From the NCBI RefSeq assembly GCF_004014805.1, contig NZ_ATDN01000078.1, positions 62,001 through 126,000 on the forward strand: a stretch of DNA of 64,000 bases, given 5' to 3'. Shown here one piece after another: positions 53,073 to 61,513 of this stretch. Under the pieces are notes generated by a model. It was not told where the DNA came from, ran no database searches, and saw only the letters and a program-made list of their open reading frames with translations. Each line of letters opens with the position of its first letter. Positions within the stretch are counted from its first letter, which is position 1. Position numbers and translations under genes: made by a program. This DNA is from Mycolicibacterium elephantis DSM 44368. GTDB lineage: Bacteria; Actinomycetota; Actinomycetes; Mycobacteriales; Mycobacteriaceae.

Positions 53073-55418
53073 CTAGGCGGGCTTGCGCAGTGCCCGCCGC
53101 TGCATCTCCCGCGCGTAGAACTGCTCGCGGGAGATCTGCTCCACCGTGTCCATGTCGCGCAGGATGTCGCGCAGCTCGTCGCGGAACGCGGTGCGCCGCT
53201 CGGCGAGGTCGGCGGCCGCCGACAGCAGGTCCTGATCGACGGCGACCTGCCGGGCGGTGCTGAACAACAGGGCCGACGCCGACTCGTTGCTGCGCACCCG
53301 CCCCTGCGCGACGTACTGGTTGCCCAGCCCGAGCGCCTTCTTCGTCAGCTCCTTCTCGCTGATCTCGGCGGGCGCGTCGCGAAGCACGTCGGCGACGATC
53401 TCATAGGCCTCGAAGAACGGGCGCAGCATGGCGCCGGCGATCAGCGGCTTCTTGGCGCGCAGCAGGACGTTGACGCGGTCGCCGCCGGCCGACACGTGGG
53501 TTTCCCAGTCCTCGTGCCACGACATTTCCTCGGCCAGGTGCTCGCGGAACGCGCTGGAGTCGGCGAAGTAGAAGTCGAACTTCAGCAGGTCGCGCAGCCG
53601 CATCGCCTGGTTCCAGAACGCCTCCAGCCGGTCTCCGTCGCTGCGCGCCGCGTAGGCCAGCGCCAGCTCGACGATCGAGGTCTCCAGGAACGCATCGATG
53701 AGCGTGTTGCGGTAGAAGGCCGCCTCGTGTTCGTCCTCGGGCGCGATCCGCCAGACGCACTCCCTGCCGCCCTCCACGGCGGTGACGGGATGGCTGTTGG
53801 ACAGCGCATCGAGCGCCGCGCGCACCCCTTCGGGCGTGCGCAACCGCAACGCGCTGTTCGTCATCGGGGTCTGCTTGCGTTCCAGATAATCCAGCGAGTC
53901 CTGCAGCGTGTGGTGAATCGGGTCGAGTGTCAGCGCAACGCCTCGCGTGGTCAGCAGCAGCGCTGAAACCAGTGCGGTGGCGTTGACCGGCGTCGCCCGC
54001 AGAATCCGCCACGACACCTCGAACGCCATCTTCTGCAGCGCAAGCCGCTTACCGTCCTCGTCGGTGGTCATCGACCCGTGCGGTTCGCCGAGGTACTCGC
54101 GCATCGACACGGCTTCGGGGAAGCGGACGTAGATCTTGCCATAGTTGCGTTCACCCTGCGCCTTGATGAAGTTGTACATCCAGGACAGGCTTTCGGGCGT
54201 CTTCTCGCCACCGCGGGCGTACGCGGCGTACTCGGCGGTCTCGTGCAGTTGGTCGAAGCTGATCGACACGGGCTGAAGCAGGATGTCGTCGCTGCGCCCG
54301 TCGAGGTAGGCATCGGCGACGTAGGCGAGCAGTCCGAGCTTGGGGGGCAACATCTTTCCGGTGCGCGAGCGGGTGCCCTCGATCGACCAGCTGAGGTTGA
54401 ACCGTTTTTCGACGATGTAGCCGACGAATTGGCGCAGCACGTACCTGTACAGCGGATCGTCGAGCTTGCGGCGCAGGAAGATGACGCCGGAGTGGCGCAT
54501 CATCGGACCCATCAGGCCGAACGACAGGTTGATGCCCGCGAACGTGTGCACGGGGGGTAACCGGTTCTCCTGCATGGCCACCGGGACGATCACCCCGTCG
54601 AGGTAGGACCGGTGCGAGAACAGCAGGACGGCCGGATGGTTCTCCAGGTTGCGCCGCATCACCTCGACCTCGGCGCGGTCGTAGTCGATGTTGGGATCGA
54701 AGCCGCGGCTGAAGATCGCCCGGCCCAGCGACGGGATCAGGTCGACGGAGAACCGGCTCCACCCGGTGGACAGTTCGTCGAGCATCTCGCCGGCGCGTTC
54801 CACCGTCGCGCCCGGAATCCGCTCCAGCCCTTCGCGGAACCGTGCGGAGGCCAACAACTCGGGTTTGATCAGCCGTGGCGACTTGTATTCGGGCCCCAGC
54901 AGCCGCAGCTCGACGCGTTCGATCGCCAGGGCGGCACGGCGAATGACGAACCGGGCGAACTCCCTTGCGTTCTCGGCGACGGTGGTGTCGGCCCACTGCT
55001 GACGGAGTTCAGACACCTTGGCGGGTTCGCCGGCGACCACCCGGGCCCGTGACGGATCTCTGCGCAGGATGCGGCGCTGCAGGATCTCGGGCGGACGGTA
55101 GGTGTCGCGGCCGGAGAGCAGCGCCACGATCTTCGACCGGGTGGGCAGCCCGCCCGGCACCCAGAACACGCGGACCGGCACGACCGACCGGTCCTCGTCG
55201 GCCTGCAGCTTTTCGACGAGTTGAGCGAGAACACCAGGGGGCGGATCGTCCGAGTGTGGCAGCCGCAGCACCTCGACGTTCGTGTCGGGATGTTGGCGTC
55301 GTTGTTGCGCCAGCCAGTCATTGAGCAGTTCCTGCTCGGCGGGTGAGGACACCGACGCCAGCACCAGCGCGTCGTCGGTGGGGGTGAACGGGGTGTACTG
55401 GTCGACGGGCGCCTTCAC
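53073..55418 (-). CDS. plsB: Glycerol-3-phosphate 1-O-acyltransferase (PlsB2 type)
   Basis: First acylation of sn-glycerol-3-phosphate in phospholipid and triacylglycerol synthesis, using acyl-CoA at the membrane. The 781-residue protein has motif I as SHRSYLDG (about 266), motif II region GAVIFLRR-like GVIFLRRKLDDPLY, and motif III SIEGTRSRTGK (about 350), with long helical flanks typical of PlsB. The GTG start overlaps the plsC stop (GTGA). The order WS/DGAT-plsC-plsB with 4-bp overlaps at both joints makes one lipid-synthesis operon. Confidence 0.95.
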   Translation of the reverse strand: MKAPVDQYTPFTPTDDALVLASVSSPAEQELLNDWLAQQRRQHPDTNVEVLRLPHSDDPPPGVLAQLVEKLQADEDRSVVPVRVFWVPGGLPTRSKIVALLSGRDTYRPPEILQRRILRRDPSRARVVAGEPAKVSELRQQWADTTVAENAREFARFVIRRAALAIERVELRLLGPEYKSPRLIKPELLASARFREGLERIPGATVERAGEMLDELSTGWSRFSVDLIPSLGRAIFSRGFDPNIDYDRAEVEVMRRNLENHPAVLLFSHRSYLDGVIVPVAMQENRLPPVHTFAGINLSFGLMGPMMRHSGVIFLRRKLDDPLYRYVLRQFVGYIVEKRFNLSWSIEGTRSRTGKMLPPKLGLLAYVADAYLDGRSDDILLQPVSISFDQLHETAEYAAYARGGEKTPESLSWMYNFIKAQGERNYGKIYVRFPEAVSMREYLGEPHGSMTTDEDGKRLALQKMAFEVSWRILRATPVNATALVSALLLTTRGVALTLDPIHHTLQDSLDYLERKQTPMTNSALRLRTPEGVRAALDALSNSHPVTAVEGGRECVWRIAPEDEHEAAFYRNTLIDAFLETSIVELALAYAARSDGDRLEAFWNQAMRLRDLLKFDFYFADSSAFREHLAEEMSWHEDWETHVSAGGDRVNVLLRAKKPLIAGAMLRPFFEAYEIVADVLRDAPAEISEKELTKKALGLGNQYVAQGRVRSNESASALLFSTARQVAVDQDLLSAAADLAERRTAFRDELRDILRDMDTVEQISREQFYAREMQRRALRKPA

Positions 55419-57064
55419 GACCGGCCCTCCCCAGCGGTGCCTTTCGCCGCCGACTTCTTGGCGGCCGACTTCTTGGCCGTGGACTTCTTCGCCGCAGCCT
55501 TCTTCGCCGCAGCCTTCTTCGCCGCAGCCTTCTTCGTCTGCTTCTTGGCCGGCTTCTTCTTCGATGTGTGCGTGTACAACTCGGGTGTCGGCAACGTGTC
55601 GTGCGGCCAGTCCTTCAGAGTGTCGAGATAGAGCTGCCGGACCTCTTCGATGCGCTCGGACAGGTTCTCGTGCGTCCAGTCGTCCACGGGTATCGGCGGG
55701 TACACCACGACGTCGACGGTGCCGGGATTGAAGGTGCTCGAGTCGCGCGCGGCGATCACCTCGGCGTTGCGGATCACGATGGGCACGATGGGGATTCCCG
55801 CCGACATCGCGATGCGAAACGGACCCTTCTTGAAGGGACCCACCTCGTTGGTGTCCAGCCGGGTGCCCTCCGGGGCGATCAAGATCGACAGTCCCTTGCG
55901 GGCGAGTTCCTCGACCTTCTTGAGCCCCTCGACCGCCTTCTCCGGATCGTCGCGGTCGATGAAGGCGGCGTCCAACACCTTGCCCAACGTGCCGACGATC
56001 GGATCCTTTTCGAGCTCCTTCTTTCCGACCGACGTGAAGTCGGTGTCGACCAACCGCCCCGCGATGAGTGGGTCGGCCTGGTTGCGGTGGTTGAAGATGA
56101 ACACCGCGGGCCGCTGCGCGGTCAGGTTCTCCTTGCCGAGGACGTTGATGTTGACGCCGATCGCGGTCATCAACGCCCGGCCGAACGTCGACGTGAAGAA
56201 GTTGACTCCGGTGCGCTTGCTGCGGGTCAGCAGGCCCAGGCTGATGGCGCCCGCCGCGATCGGAACCATCGATGCGATGCCCGCGGCCGTGCGCAGCTGG
56301 GACACCGGGTTGCTTCCGCTGCGGCTGGAGAACCGCAACACCGGCCAGCCGCGCTTGGCGGCGACGGCGGCCAGCTTGCCTGCCGGGTTCGTCGGCCGCG
56401 GGTTTCCGACGAGGTACATCAGCGCGACGTCCTCGTCTCCGTCGGCGTAGAAATAGCTCTTCGCCAGGTCGACACCGTACTTGGCCGCGAACTTCTGTAC
56501 CGCCCTGGCCTTTCCGGGACCCCAGATGACCGGCCTGCGAACCTCGCCGGTGAGCAGTCCGTTCTCGTCGACCTCGAACTTGTTGCTCAGCACGTTCCCG
56601 ATGCCGAGAAACCGCGCGACAGGCTCCACTTGGACCGTCAGCGCCGATGAGCTGAGCACCACGGTGTGGCCGCGCGCCATGTGGGCCCGCACCAGTTCAC
56701 GCATCTCCGGATAGATTCGGCCGACGATCTTCTGCACAAAGAGCCGCTCGGCCAGCTCGTCGATATCGGTCAGCGAGTTGCCGCGCAGCATCCGGGCGCC
56801 CTTGCCGATCAGATCCTCGAACTCGGAGCGTCCGAGCTGGTGGTTCAACCCCGCCTGGACCATGCCGATGAACTCGCCCACCGACATCTGCCTGTTGCGC
56901 AGCCGATCTTGTGTCATAACCACGCCGGTGAAACCGGCGACCAGCGTGCCGTCGAGATCGAAGAACGCGCCCACCTCCGGACCGGGAGGGCTCGCCTCGA
57001 TCTCGGCGACCGACCCCGGAAGCCGCATGGTCCGTGACGAAGCCTGACCATTCGCCGAAGTCAT
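55415..57064 (-). CDS. plsC: Bifunctional HAD-phosphatase-like / PlsC 1-acylglycerol-3-phosphate acyltransferase with basic tail
   Basis: A 549-residue fusion. The N-terminal HAD-IB domain (FFDLDGTLVAG with Asp36/Asp38; SSSALTVQVEPVARFLG; YFYADGDEDVALM) could act as a phosphatase or be degenerate. The PlsC domain (about 285-480) carries NHRNQADPLIAG, FIDRDDPEKA and PEGTRL, which make phosphatidic acid from lysophosphatidate. The last 48 residues are almost pure Lys/Ala (KKPAKKQTKKAAAKK repeats), like mycobacterial histone-like tails, partly encoded by a 15-bp DNA repeat. ATG 57064 overlaps the upstream gene's stop (ATGA). Combining HAD and PlsC fits conversion on to diacylglycerol for the adjoining acyltransferase. 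Confidence 0.94.
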   Translation of the reverse strand: MTSANGQASSRTMRLPGSVAEIEASPPGPEVGAFFDLDGTLVAGFTGVVMTQDRLRNRQMSVGEFIGMVQAGLNHQLGRSEFEDLIGKGARMLRGNSLTDIDELAERLFVQKIVGRIYPEMRELVRAHMARGHTVVLSSSALTVQVEPVARFLGIGNVLSNKFEVDENGLLTGEVRRPVIWGPGKARAVQKFAAKYGVDLAKSYFYADGDEDVALMYLVGNPRPTNPAGKLAAVAAKRGWPVLRFSSRSGSNPVSQLRTAAGIASMVPIAAGAISLGLLTRSKRTGVNFFTSTFGRALMTAIGVNINVLGKENLTAQRPAVFIFNHRNQADPLIAGRLVDTDFTSVGKKELEKDPIVGTLGKVLDAAFIDRDDPEKAVEGLKKVEELARKGLSILIAPEGTRLDTNEVGPFKKGPFRIAMSAGIPIVPIVIRNAEVIAARDSSTFNPGTVDVVVYPPIPVDDWTHENLSERIEEVRQLYLDTLKDWPHDTLPTPELYTHTSKKKPAKKQTKKAAAKKAAAKKAAAKKSTAKKSAAKKSAAKGTAGEGRS

Positions 57065-58545
57065 TGCGACGCACTCCCGTTGGGTGAAACCGGACTTGAT
57101 GAAACCGCGTCGAGCGTGAACGAGGCGGGCACGGCTCGGCCCTCACCGCCGAGAGCGAGGACTTCGTCGAAACCCTGCACCAGGCAACGGGCCCACAGGT
57201 CGGGATCGTTGATCGCGGCCCGGTCGTACCTCGTCGTGACCGTGCAGTAACCGCTGCGCGAGATCAGCACGACCATCATCGCCACCCCTGGAAGGGGGCC
57301 AAGGCCGTACTGCCGCAGGACTTTCGCGCCCGCTATGTAGGTGTCCCCGGCATACACCGGCACGTTGCTGGCCTGAACATCGGAGTTGACGATCGAGCCG
57401 GCCATCGATTCGAGCACACTGTCGGGCAGAAGGCTCAGCACCGGAGCGATCGCGCCCACCATGTCGATGGCCCGTTCCTCACGCTTGGTGGTCATCTGCG
57501 ATCGGATGTTCTTGATCCGCACCTGCGGATCCGTCAGGCCGATCGGCGCAGCGAGATTCACACCGGCGAACCGGTTCCCGCCCGCCGGGTCGGCCTCTGA
57601 GCGAAGGTTCACCGGCACCGCCATCGGCAGCTCGTCGATCGGCACGCCCTCGGCGTGGTGGTAGAACCGCAGCGCTCCGCAGAGCCCAGCCAGATACGCG
57701 TCGTTGATCGATCCGCCCGCGGCCTTGGCGGCTCGATGGATGCCACCGAACTCGATGTCGATCGCCTCGCTGTGCGACGACAGGCTGCGCCGGCGCAACA
57801 CCGGCGACGGTTCGGCGACCGGGCCGACGACCCGGGCGCCGGACATCGCGTACTCGACGACGTCGCTCATCCGTGAGATCGGGTCGCGAACCACCTCGCC
57901 CACCACGTGCGCAGCCCCGGCCAACACCCCGCGGAACCTGCCGAACATCGTGCTGGGAAGTCGGCTGATCCCTTGGCGCATCAAGTCGTTGGGCGAGAGA
58001 TCCTGCGGAATCGGCAGCGGCGGGACGTCCTGCGGCGGCGGTTCGCGCTCGAGGTCGTAGAGGCTGGCGAACATCTCCACACCGCCCACGCCGTCGGTGA
58101 CGGCATGGCTGAGGTGGACCATCAGCGCGGCCTTCCCGTCGGCGAGTCCCTCGACCAGCGTCGCCGTCCACAGCGGCCGGGAGATATCGAGCGGCGACTG
58201 CGCGGCGACCTCGGCCAGATCCAACACCTGTCGGAAGGTGCCGGGCTCGGGCACCCGCAGTCTGCGCAGGTGATAGTCGAGGTTGAAGTCTGGGTCGACC
58301 ACCCACCGCGGCGCGACGGTCGGCAGCGTCGGGGACACCACCTTCTGGCGCAGCCGCAGCACCTTGCGGGAGGCATGCTCGAACCTGGCGCGGAACAGGT
58401 CCCAATCCGGCGCGGTGTCGAGGAGTTCCAGAGTCATGATCCCCGACCGGGTGCGCGGGTTGGCCTCGCCACGATGCAGGATCTGGTCGAGGGCATTGAG
58501 TTCCTCGGGAAGTCCTGCCGCATCGAGGTCCGGCAGATCCGTCAT
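57061..58545 (-). CDS. Wax ester synthase/diacylglycerol acyltransferase-like protein (Rv2484c type)
   Basis: A 494-residue member of the bacterial WS/DGAT family (final step of triacylglycerol or wax ester synthesis from acyl-CoA). The catalytic HHxxxDG motif reads S-H-A-V-T-D-G at residues 146-152: the second, catalytic His147 and the DG are kept, the first His is Ser. The ND-type INDAYLAGL near 270 and PLW near 124 are typical. RBS GAAGGGGAG. First gene of the operon with plsC and plsB, so it likely receives their product. Reduced or altered activity is possible given the Ser. Confidence 0.92.
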   Translation of the reverse strand: MTDLPDLDAAGLPEELNALDQILHRGEANPRTRSGIMTLELLDTAPDWDLFRARFEHASRKVLRLRQKVVSPTLPTVAPRWVVDPDFNLDYHLRRLRVPEPGTFRQVLDLAEVAAQSPLDISRPLWTATLVEGLADGKAALMVHLSHAVTDGVGGVEMFASLYDLEREPPPQDVPPLPIPQDLSPNDLMRQGISRLPSTMFGRFRGVLAGAAHVVGEVVRDPISRMSDVVEYAMSGARVVGPVAEPSPVLRRRSLSSHSEAIDIEFGGIHRAAKAAGGSINDAYLAGLCGALRFYHHAEGVPIDELPMAVPVNLRSEADPAGGNRFAGVNLAAPIGLTDPQVRIKNIRSQMTTKREERAIDMVGAIAPVLSLLPDSVLESMAGSIVNSDVQASNVPVYAGDTYIAGAKVLRQYGLGPLPGVAMMVVLISRSGYCTVTTRYDRAAINDPDLWARCLVQGFDEVLALGGEGRAVPASFTLDAVSSSPVSPNGSASQ

Positions 58546-58672
58546 GGCTCGTCGCTCCCCTTCCCACTGCCAACGCTGCTGTGACCACGCTAGCCCGCCG
58601 CGCGGTAGCGGGCAGGGGCTTTAGTAGCTGTCCGGCCGCTCTCGCCCTGGAAGATAGAATTCAGGGCGCACA

Positions 58673-58745
58673 GCCTCCGTAGCTCAGCGGAAAGAGCAGC
58701 CGCCTTCTAAGCGGTTGGTCGCAGGTTCGATCCCTGCCGGGGGCG
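58673..58745 (+). tRNA. tRNA-Arg (anticodon TCT)
   Basis: 73-nt cloverleaf: acceptor GCCTCCG/CGGGGGC (one T-G wobble), D-arm GCTC/GAGC, anticodon stem GCCGC/GCGGT around CTTCTAA with anticodon TCT, T-arm GGTTCGATCC, discriminator G. CCA not encoded. Confidence 0.95.
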
Positions 58746-58785
58746 CGCGATAGATTGCTGGGGCACCGTCGAACGGAAATCAAGG

Positions 58786-60285
58786 ATGGCAAGACGCGCG
58801 AACAGGCTGGCGCTGACCGTCGCTGCGGCAGGCATCGCGACCAGCGTCACCGGGGTCGCCGCGCTGCAACCGGCCGCCATCACCACGCCGTTGGTCGATC
58901 TGGCCGCCCTGATTGTCGTCGGCAGCTCCACCAACCCGACCGGCGCGGGTGTGGAGAACTTCTTCCAGGGCAAGTTCAACGACCCCATGTACACCGGCCC
59001 GAACGGCGACGACATCGTCTACGTCAACTTCTGGTCCGGTGTGAAAGGCATCGAACGGGCTCTGGACGCCAACGCCGGGGAACGCAACGCCATCATCGCA
59101 TCGGGCTGGGGCGCGGCGAACGCGAGCCTGCTGGCGCTGAGCAATCGTCCCGACCTCAGCGACACGGTGCTGATCCTGGACAACGACGTGGCGCGGCCCG
59201 ACGGCGGCTTCGGCACCCGCTATCCGTGGTTCGCCCTCATCGGCGTCAACCCGTTTCCCACACCCAGCCAGGTGCCGGCCCTGCGCGCGGTGAACATCGG
59301 CTACGAATACGACTACAACTCGAACGCGCCCGCGGTTCTCCTCAACCCGCTGGCGGCCGTCAACTCGCTGGTCGGCTATCTGTACCGGCACCGCGACCAG
59401 GCCTCGATCGACCTGCCGGTCAATCCTGACGGCACGCCCGCGGTCCACTGCGACGCGAACACCTGCGCGATCACCGTCAGCGGAGCCGTTCTCGACTGCC
59501 CGAACGCTCGATGCAGTTCCCCCGGGGACCGGATCACCGCATACGTCACCATCCGCAACAACACCACCTATGTGACCTACGCCAGCGACGAGCTACCGCT
59601 GACCAGGCTCATCCGCGACGTGTTCGGAGATCAGATCGCCGCGTTCTTCGACCCACTTCTGCGTCTGTTCGTCAACTCCGCCTACTACGGGAGCAATCCG
59701 ATCCCCAGCGATCCCAGCGCCTACCGCCCCGCGACGCTGTTCCCGTCGCCCTTACAAGTGCTGGATACCCTCGTGCGGATCCCGGGCGCGATCATCGAGG
59801 GCTGGCATGCGGCCACGGCGCCCCCGAAGCCGCCGGCACCGAAGGCCACTTCCGCGAACGACACGGCGGACGGAGCCGGAGACGACGCGTCCGAGCAGGA
59901 CAGCCCCGAGAAGTCCACCCTGATGGAATCCCCGCTTGTCCAGCGCGTGCTGGCGTCCGTGACGCCGCAGCCGGCGTCACCGAGCCCCGACGCCGACGAA
60001 GACGTCGAAGCGTCCGAGGACGGCCAACTGTCCGAGGGTTCGGACGAGACGCGGCGGCCGAAGATCGGCGTCGTGCGCACCAGCGACAAGGCCGAGCCCG
60101 GCACCATCGGCTTCACCGGCGGCAGCGACGACGACTCGAACGTCGTTGAGCCGGACACGTATTCCACAACCGACAGCGATACCGAACCGGCTCAGGACGA
60201 CGACAAAGGCACGGACACAGCGCAGGACGACGGCGCTGACACCGGCGCCGATACCGGCGCCGACGACGCCGGTGCCGCGGCCTGA
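58786..60285 (+). CDS. Exported PE-PPE-domain-like protein lacking the catalytic serine, with acidic tail
   Basis: A 499-residue precursor. A signal peptide (NRLALTVAAAGIATSVTGVAAL) precedes a PE-PPE-type alpha/beta-hydrolase region (residues 40-300: LIVVGSSTNPTGAGVENFFQGKF, DDIVYVNFWSGVKGIERALDA, then VNIGYEYDYNSNAPAVLLNPLAAVNSLVGYLYRHRDQ). In active members a G-x-S-x-S/G elbow follows the first helix; here that spot reads SGWGAANAS (residues 106-114), with Gly109 where the Ser should be. From about 345 to the end the protein is Pro-, then Asp/Thr/Glu-rich (ending in GADTGADTGADD). The fold suggests an esterase ancestor; it is probably non-catalytic. ATG with GGAAATCAAGG; TAGATT near 58751 may be its -10. 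Confidence 0.82.
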   Translation: MARRANRLALTVAAAGIATSVTGVAALQPAAITTPLVDLAALIVVGSSTNPTGAGVENFFQGKFNDPMYTGPNGDDIVYVNFWSGVKGIERALDANAGERNAIIASGWGAANASLLALSNRPDLSDTVLILDNDVARPDGGFGTRYPWFALIGVNPFPTPSQVPALRAVNIGYEYDYNSNAPAVLLNPLAAVNSLVGYLYRHRDQASIDLPVNPDGTPAVHCDANTCAITVSGAVLDCPNARCSSPGDRITAYVTIRNNTTYVTYASDELPLTRLIRDVFGDQIAAFFDPLLRLFVNSAYYGSNPIPSDPSAYRPATLFPSPLQVLDTLVRIPGAIIEGWHAATAPPKPPAPKATSANDTADGAGDDASEQDSPEKSTLMESPLVQRVLASVTPQPASPSPDADEDVEASEDGQLSEGSDETRRPKIGVVRTSDKAEPGTIGFTGGSDDDSNVVEPDTYSTTDSDTEPAQDDDKGTDTAQDDGADTGADTGADDAGAAA

Positions 60286-60330
60286 CCCTGCGCCAAGCTG
60301 TGATTCACGTTGCGCGTCGACGCCGATCGA

Positions 60331-60336
60331 TACACT
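60331..60336 (+). promoter_or_regulatory. Leaderless -10 hexamer (TACACT) at 60.3 kb
   Basis: TACACT ends 6 nt before GTG 60343; no ribosome site. Confidence 0.55.
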
Positions 60337-60342
60337 CATCGC

Positions 60343-60726
60343 GTGAATTCGGGGCGACGCAGCGCGGCCGCGGTCATCGCAACCGCCGCACTGCTGGCGG
60401 CTGCGAACGCCGTTCCCGCGCAGGCGAGCCCCCCGAGCTACGGCAGCAACGGGGTGTTCGGCGTCGCCACCAACCCCACCGAAGGCTGGGCGACGGCCTA
60501 CATCCAGCCCGGCCGCTACCGGGTCGACCAGGCACCGAGCATGGCGCCGTACCAGAGCGCCCCCGGGTTCTGGTACCGCTGTCACGCCTTCCCATGCAGC
60601 CCGGGCTTTCCGGGCAACGTCATCGCCAGCGGCGCCGCCGTCCGAGACGCTCCGACCTTCGTGGACATCCTGCCCAGCGACGTCGCGGTGGCGCTGCACA
60701 ACGTCACGCTGACGGCCGCCGGTTGA
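60343..60726 (+). CDS. Small exported protein of unknown function
   Basis: A 127-residue precursor with a signal peptide (SAAAVIATAALLAAANAVPAQA, cut before SPPSYGSNG). The mature protein of about 100 residues has one close Cys pair (YRCHAFPCSPGF) and beta-rich segments (GWATAYIQPGRYRVDQAPSM; FVDILPSDVAVALHNVTLTA). It resembles the many short mycobacterial exported proteins with a 'GxYR' strand; I do not recognise a named family. GTG 60343 with its -10 hexamer is preferred over the upstream GTG 60310. It is followed 31 bp later by echA14, which has its own hexamer. Confidence 0.82.
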   Translation: MNSGRRSAAAVIATAALLAAANAVPAQASPPSYGSNGVFGVATNPTEGWATAYIQPGRYRVDQAPSMAPYQSAPGFWYRCHAFPCSPGFPGNVIASGAAVRDAPTFVDILPSDVAVALHNVTLTAAG

Positions 60727-60744
60727 ACGTCGACGCCGCCGCTC

Positions 60745-60750
60745 TACGCT
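60745..60750 (+). promoter_or_regulatory. Leaderless -10 hexamer (TACGCT) of echA14
   Basis: TACGCT ends 7 nt before GTG 60758. Confidence 0.55.
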
Positions 60751-60757
60751 GAGCAGC

Positions 60758-61510
60758 GTGTCTGATCTTGTGTTGGTCCACATCGAGGACCGCGTCGCCG
60801 TCGTCACCGTCAACGATCCCGACCGCCGCAACGCCGTGACGTTCGACATGTCCGTTCAGCTTCGTGCCGCCGTCGACGCCGCCGAAGCCAACCCGGACGT
60901 GCATGCGCTCGTCGTCACCGGGGCCGGTAAGGCCTTCTGCGCCGGCGCCGATCTGAGCGCGCTCGGCGAGGCGACCGAGGACGGCCTGCGCAAGATCTAC
61001 GACGGTTTCCTCGCCGTCGCCAACTGCGCGTTGCCGACCATCGCCGCGGTCAACGGCGCGGCCGTCGGCGCCGGTCTGAACCTGGCGCTCGCCGCCGACG
61101 TGCGCATCGCGGGCCCCGCGGCCCTGTTCGATCCCCGGTTCCAGAAGCTGGGCATCCACCCGGGTGGTGGGGCCACCTGGATGCTGCAACGCGCGGTCGG
61201 GCCGCAGGTGGCGCGCGCGGCGCTGCTGTTCGGCATGCGTTTCGACGCCGAGGCCGCCGTCCGCCACGGTCTCGCGCTCGCCGTCGCTGACGACCCGGTC
61301 GCCGCGGCGCGCGAGCTGGCCGCCGGGCCGGCCGCGGCGCCGCGTGACGTCGTCCTGGCGACCAAGGCCTCCATGCGCGCGACCGCGAACCCCGGCGTCG
61401 TCGACACCGAGCAGCACCGTATCGCCGTCGACACCGAACTCGGGCCGCAGGCCACGTCGATCCTGACTCCGGAATTCGCTGAACGACTGGCCGCCGCCAA
61501 GCGGAAGTAG
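60758..61510 (+). CDS. echA14: Enoyl-CoA hydratase/isomerase family protein
   Basis: A 250-residue crotonase-fold protein (Rv2486 type by order). The oxyanion-hole segment GKAFCAGADLSAL (about residues 51-63) and NGAAVGAGLNLALAADVRIAG (about 104-124) are present. At the positions of the two catalytic Glu residues of true hydratases, the sequence gives AGLN and FQKLGIHPGGGA with no obvious Glu pair, so the exact reaction (hydratase, isomerase or other) is open. Converges on bkdC with 3 bp between stops, and may work on branched-chain acyl-CoA made by the neighbouring complex. Confidence 0.92.
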   Translation: MSDLVLVHIEDRVAVVTVNDPDRRNAVTFDMSVQLRAAVDAAEANPDVHALVVTGAGKAFCAGADLSALGEATEDGLRKIYDGFLAVANCALPTIAAVNGAAVGAGLNLALAADVRIAGPAALFDPRFQKLGIHPGGGATWMLQRAVGPQVARAALLFGMRFDAEAAVRHGLALAVADDPVAAARELAAGPAAAPRDVVLATKASMRATANPGVVDTEQHRIAVDTELGPQATSILTPEFAERLAAAKRK

Positions 61511-61513
61511 GCG

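Noticed and set aside
55490..55535. Possible CRISPR-like or other regulatory tandem repeat
   Set aside because: It is a coding repeat for the Lys/Ala tail of PlsC, with 15-bp units and no spacers.
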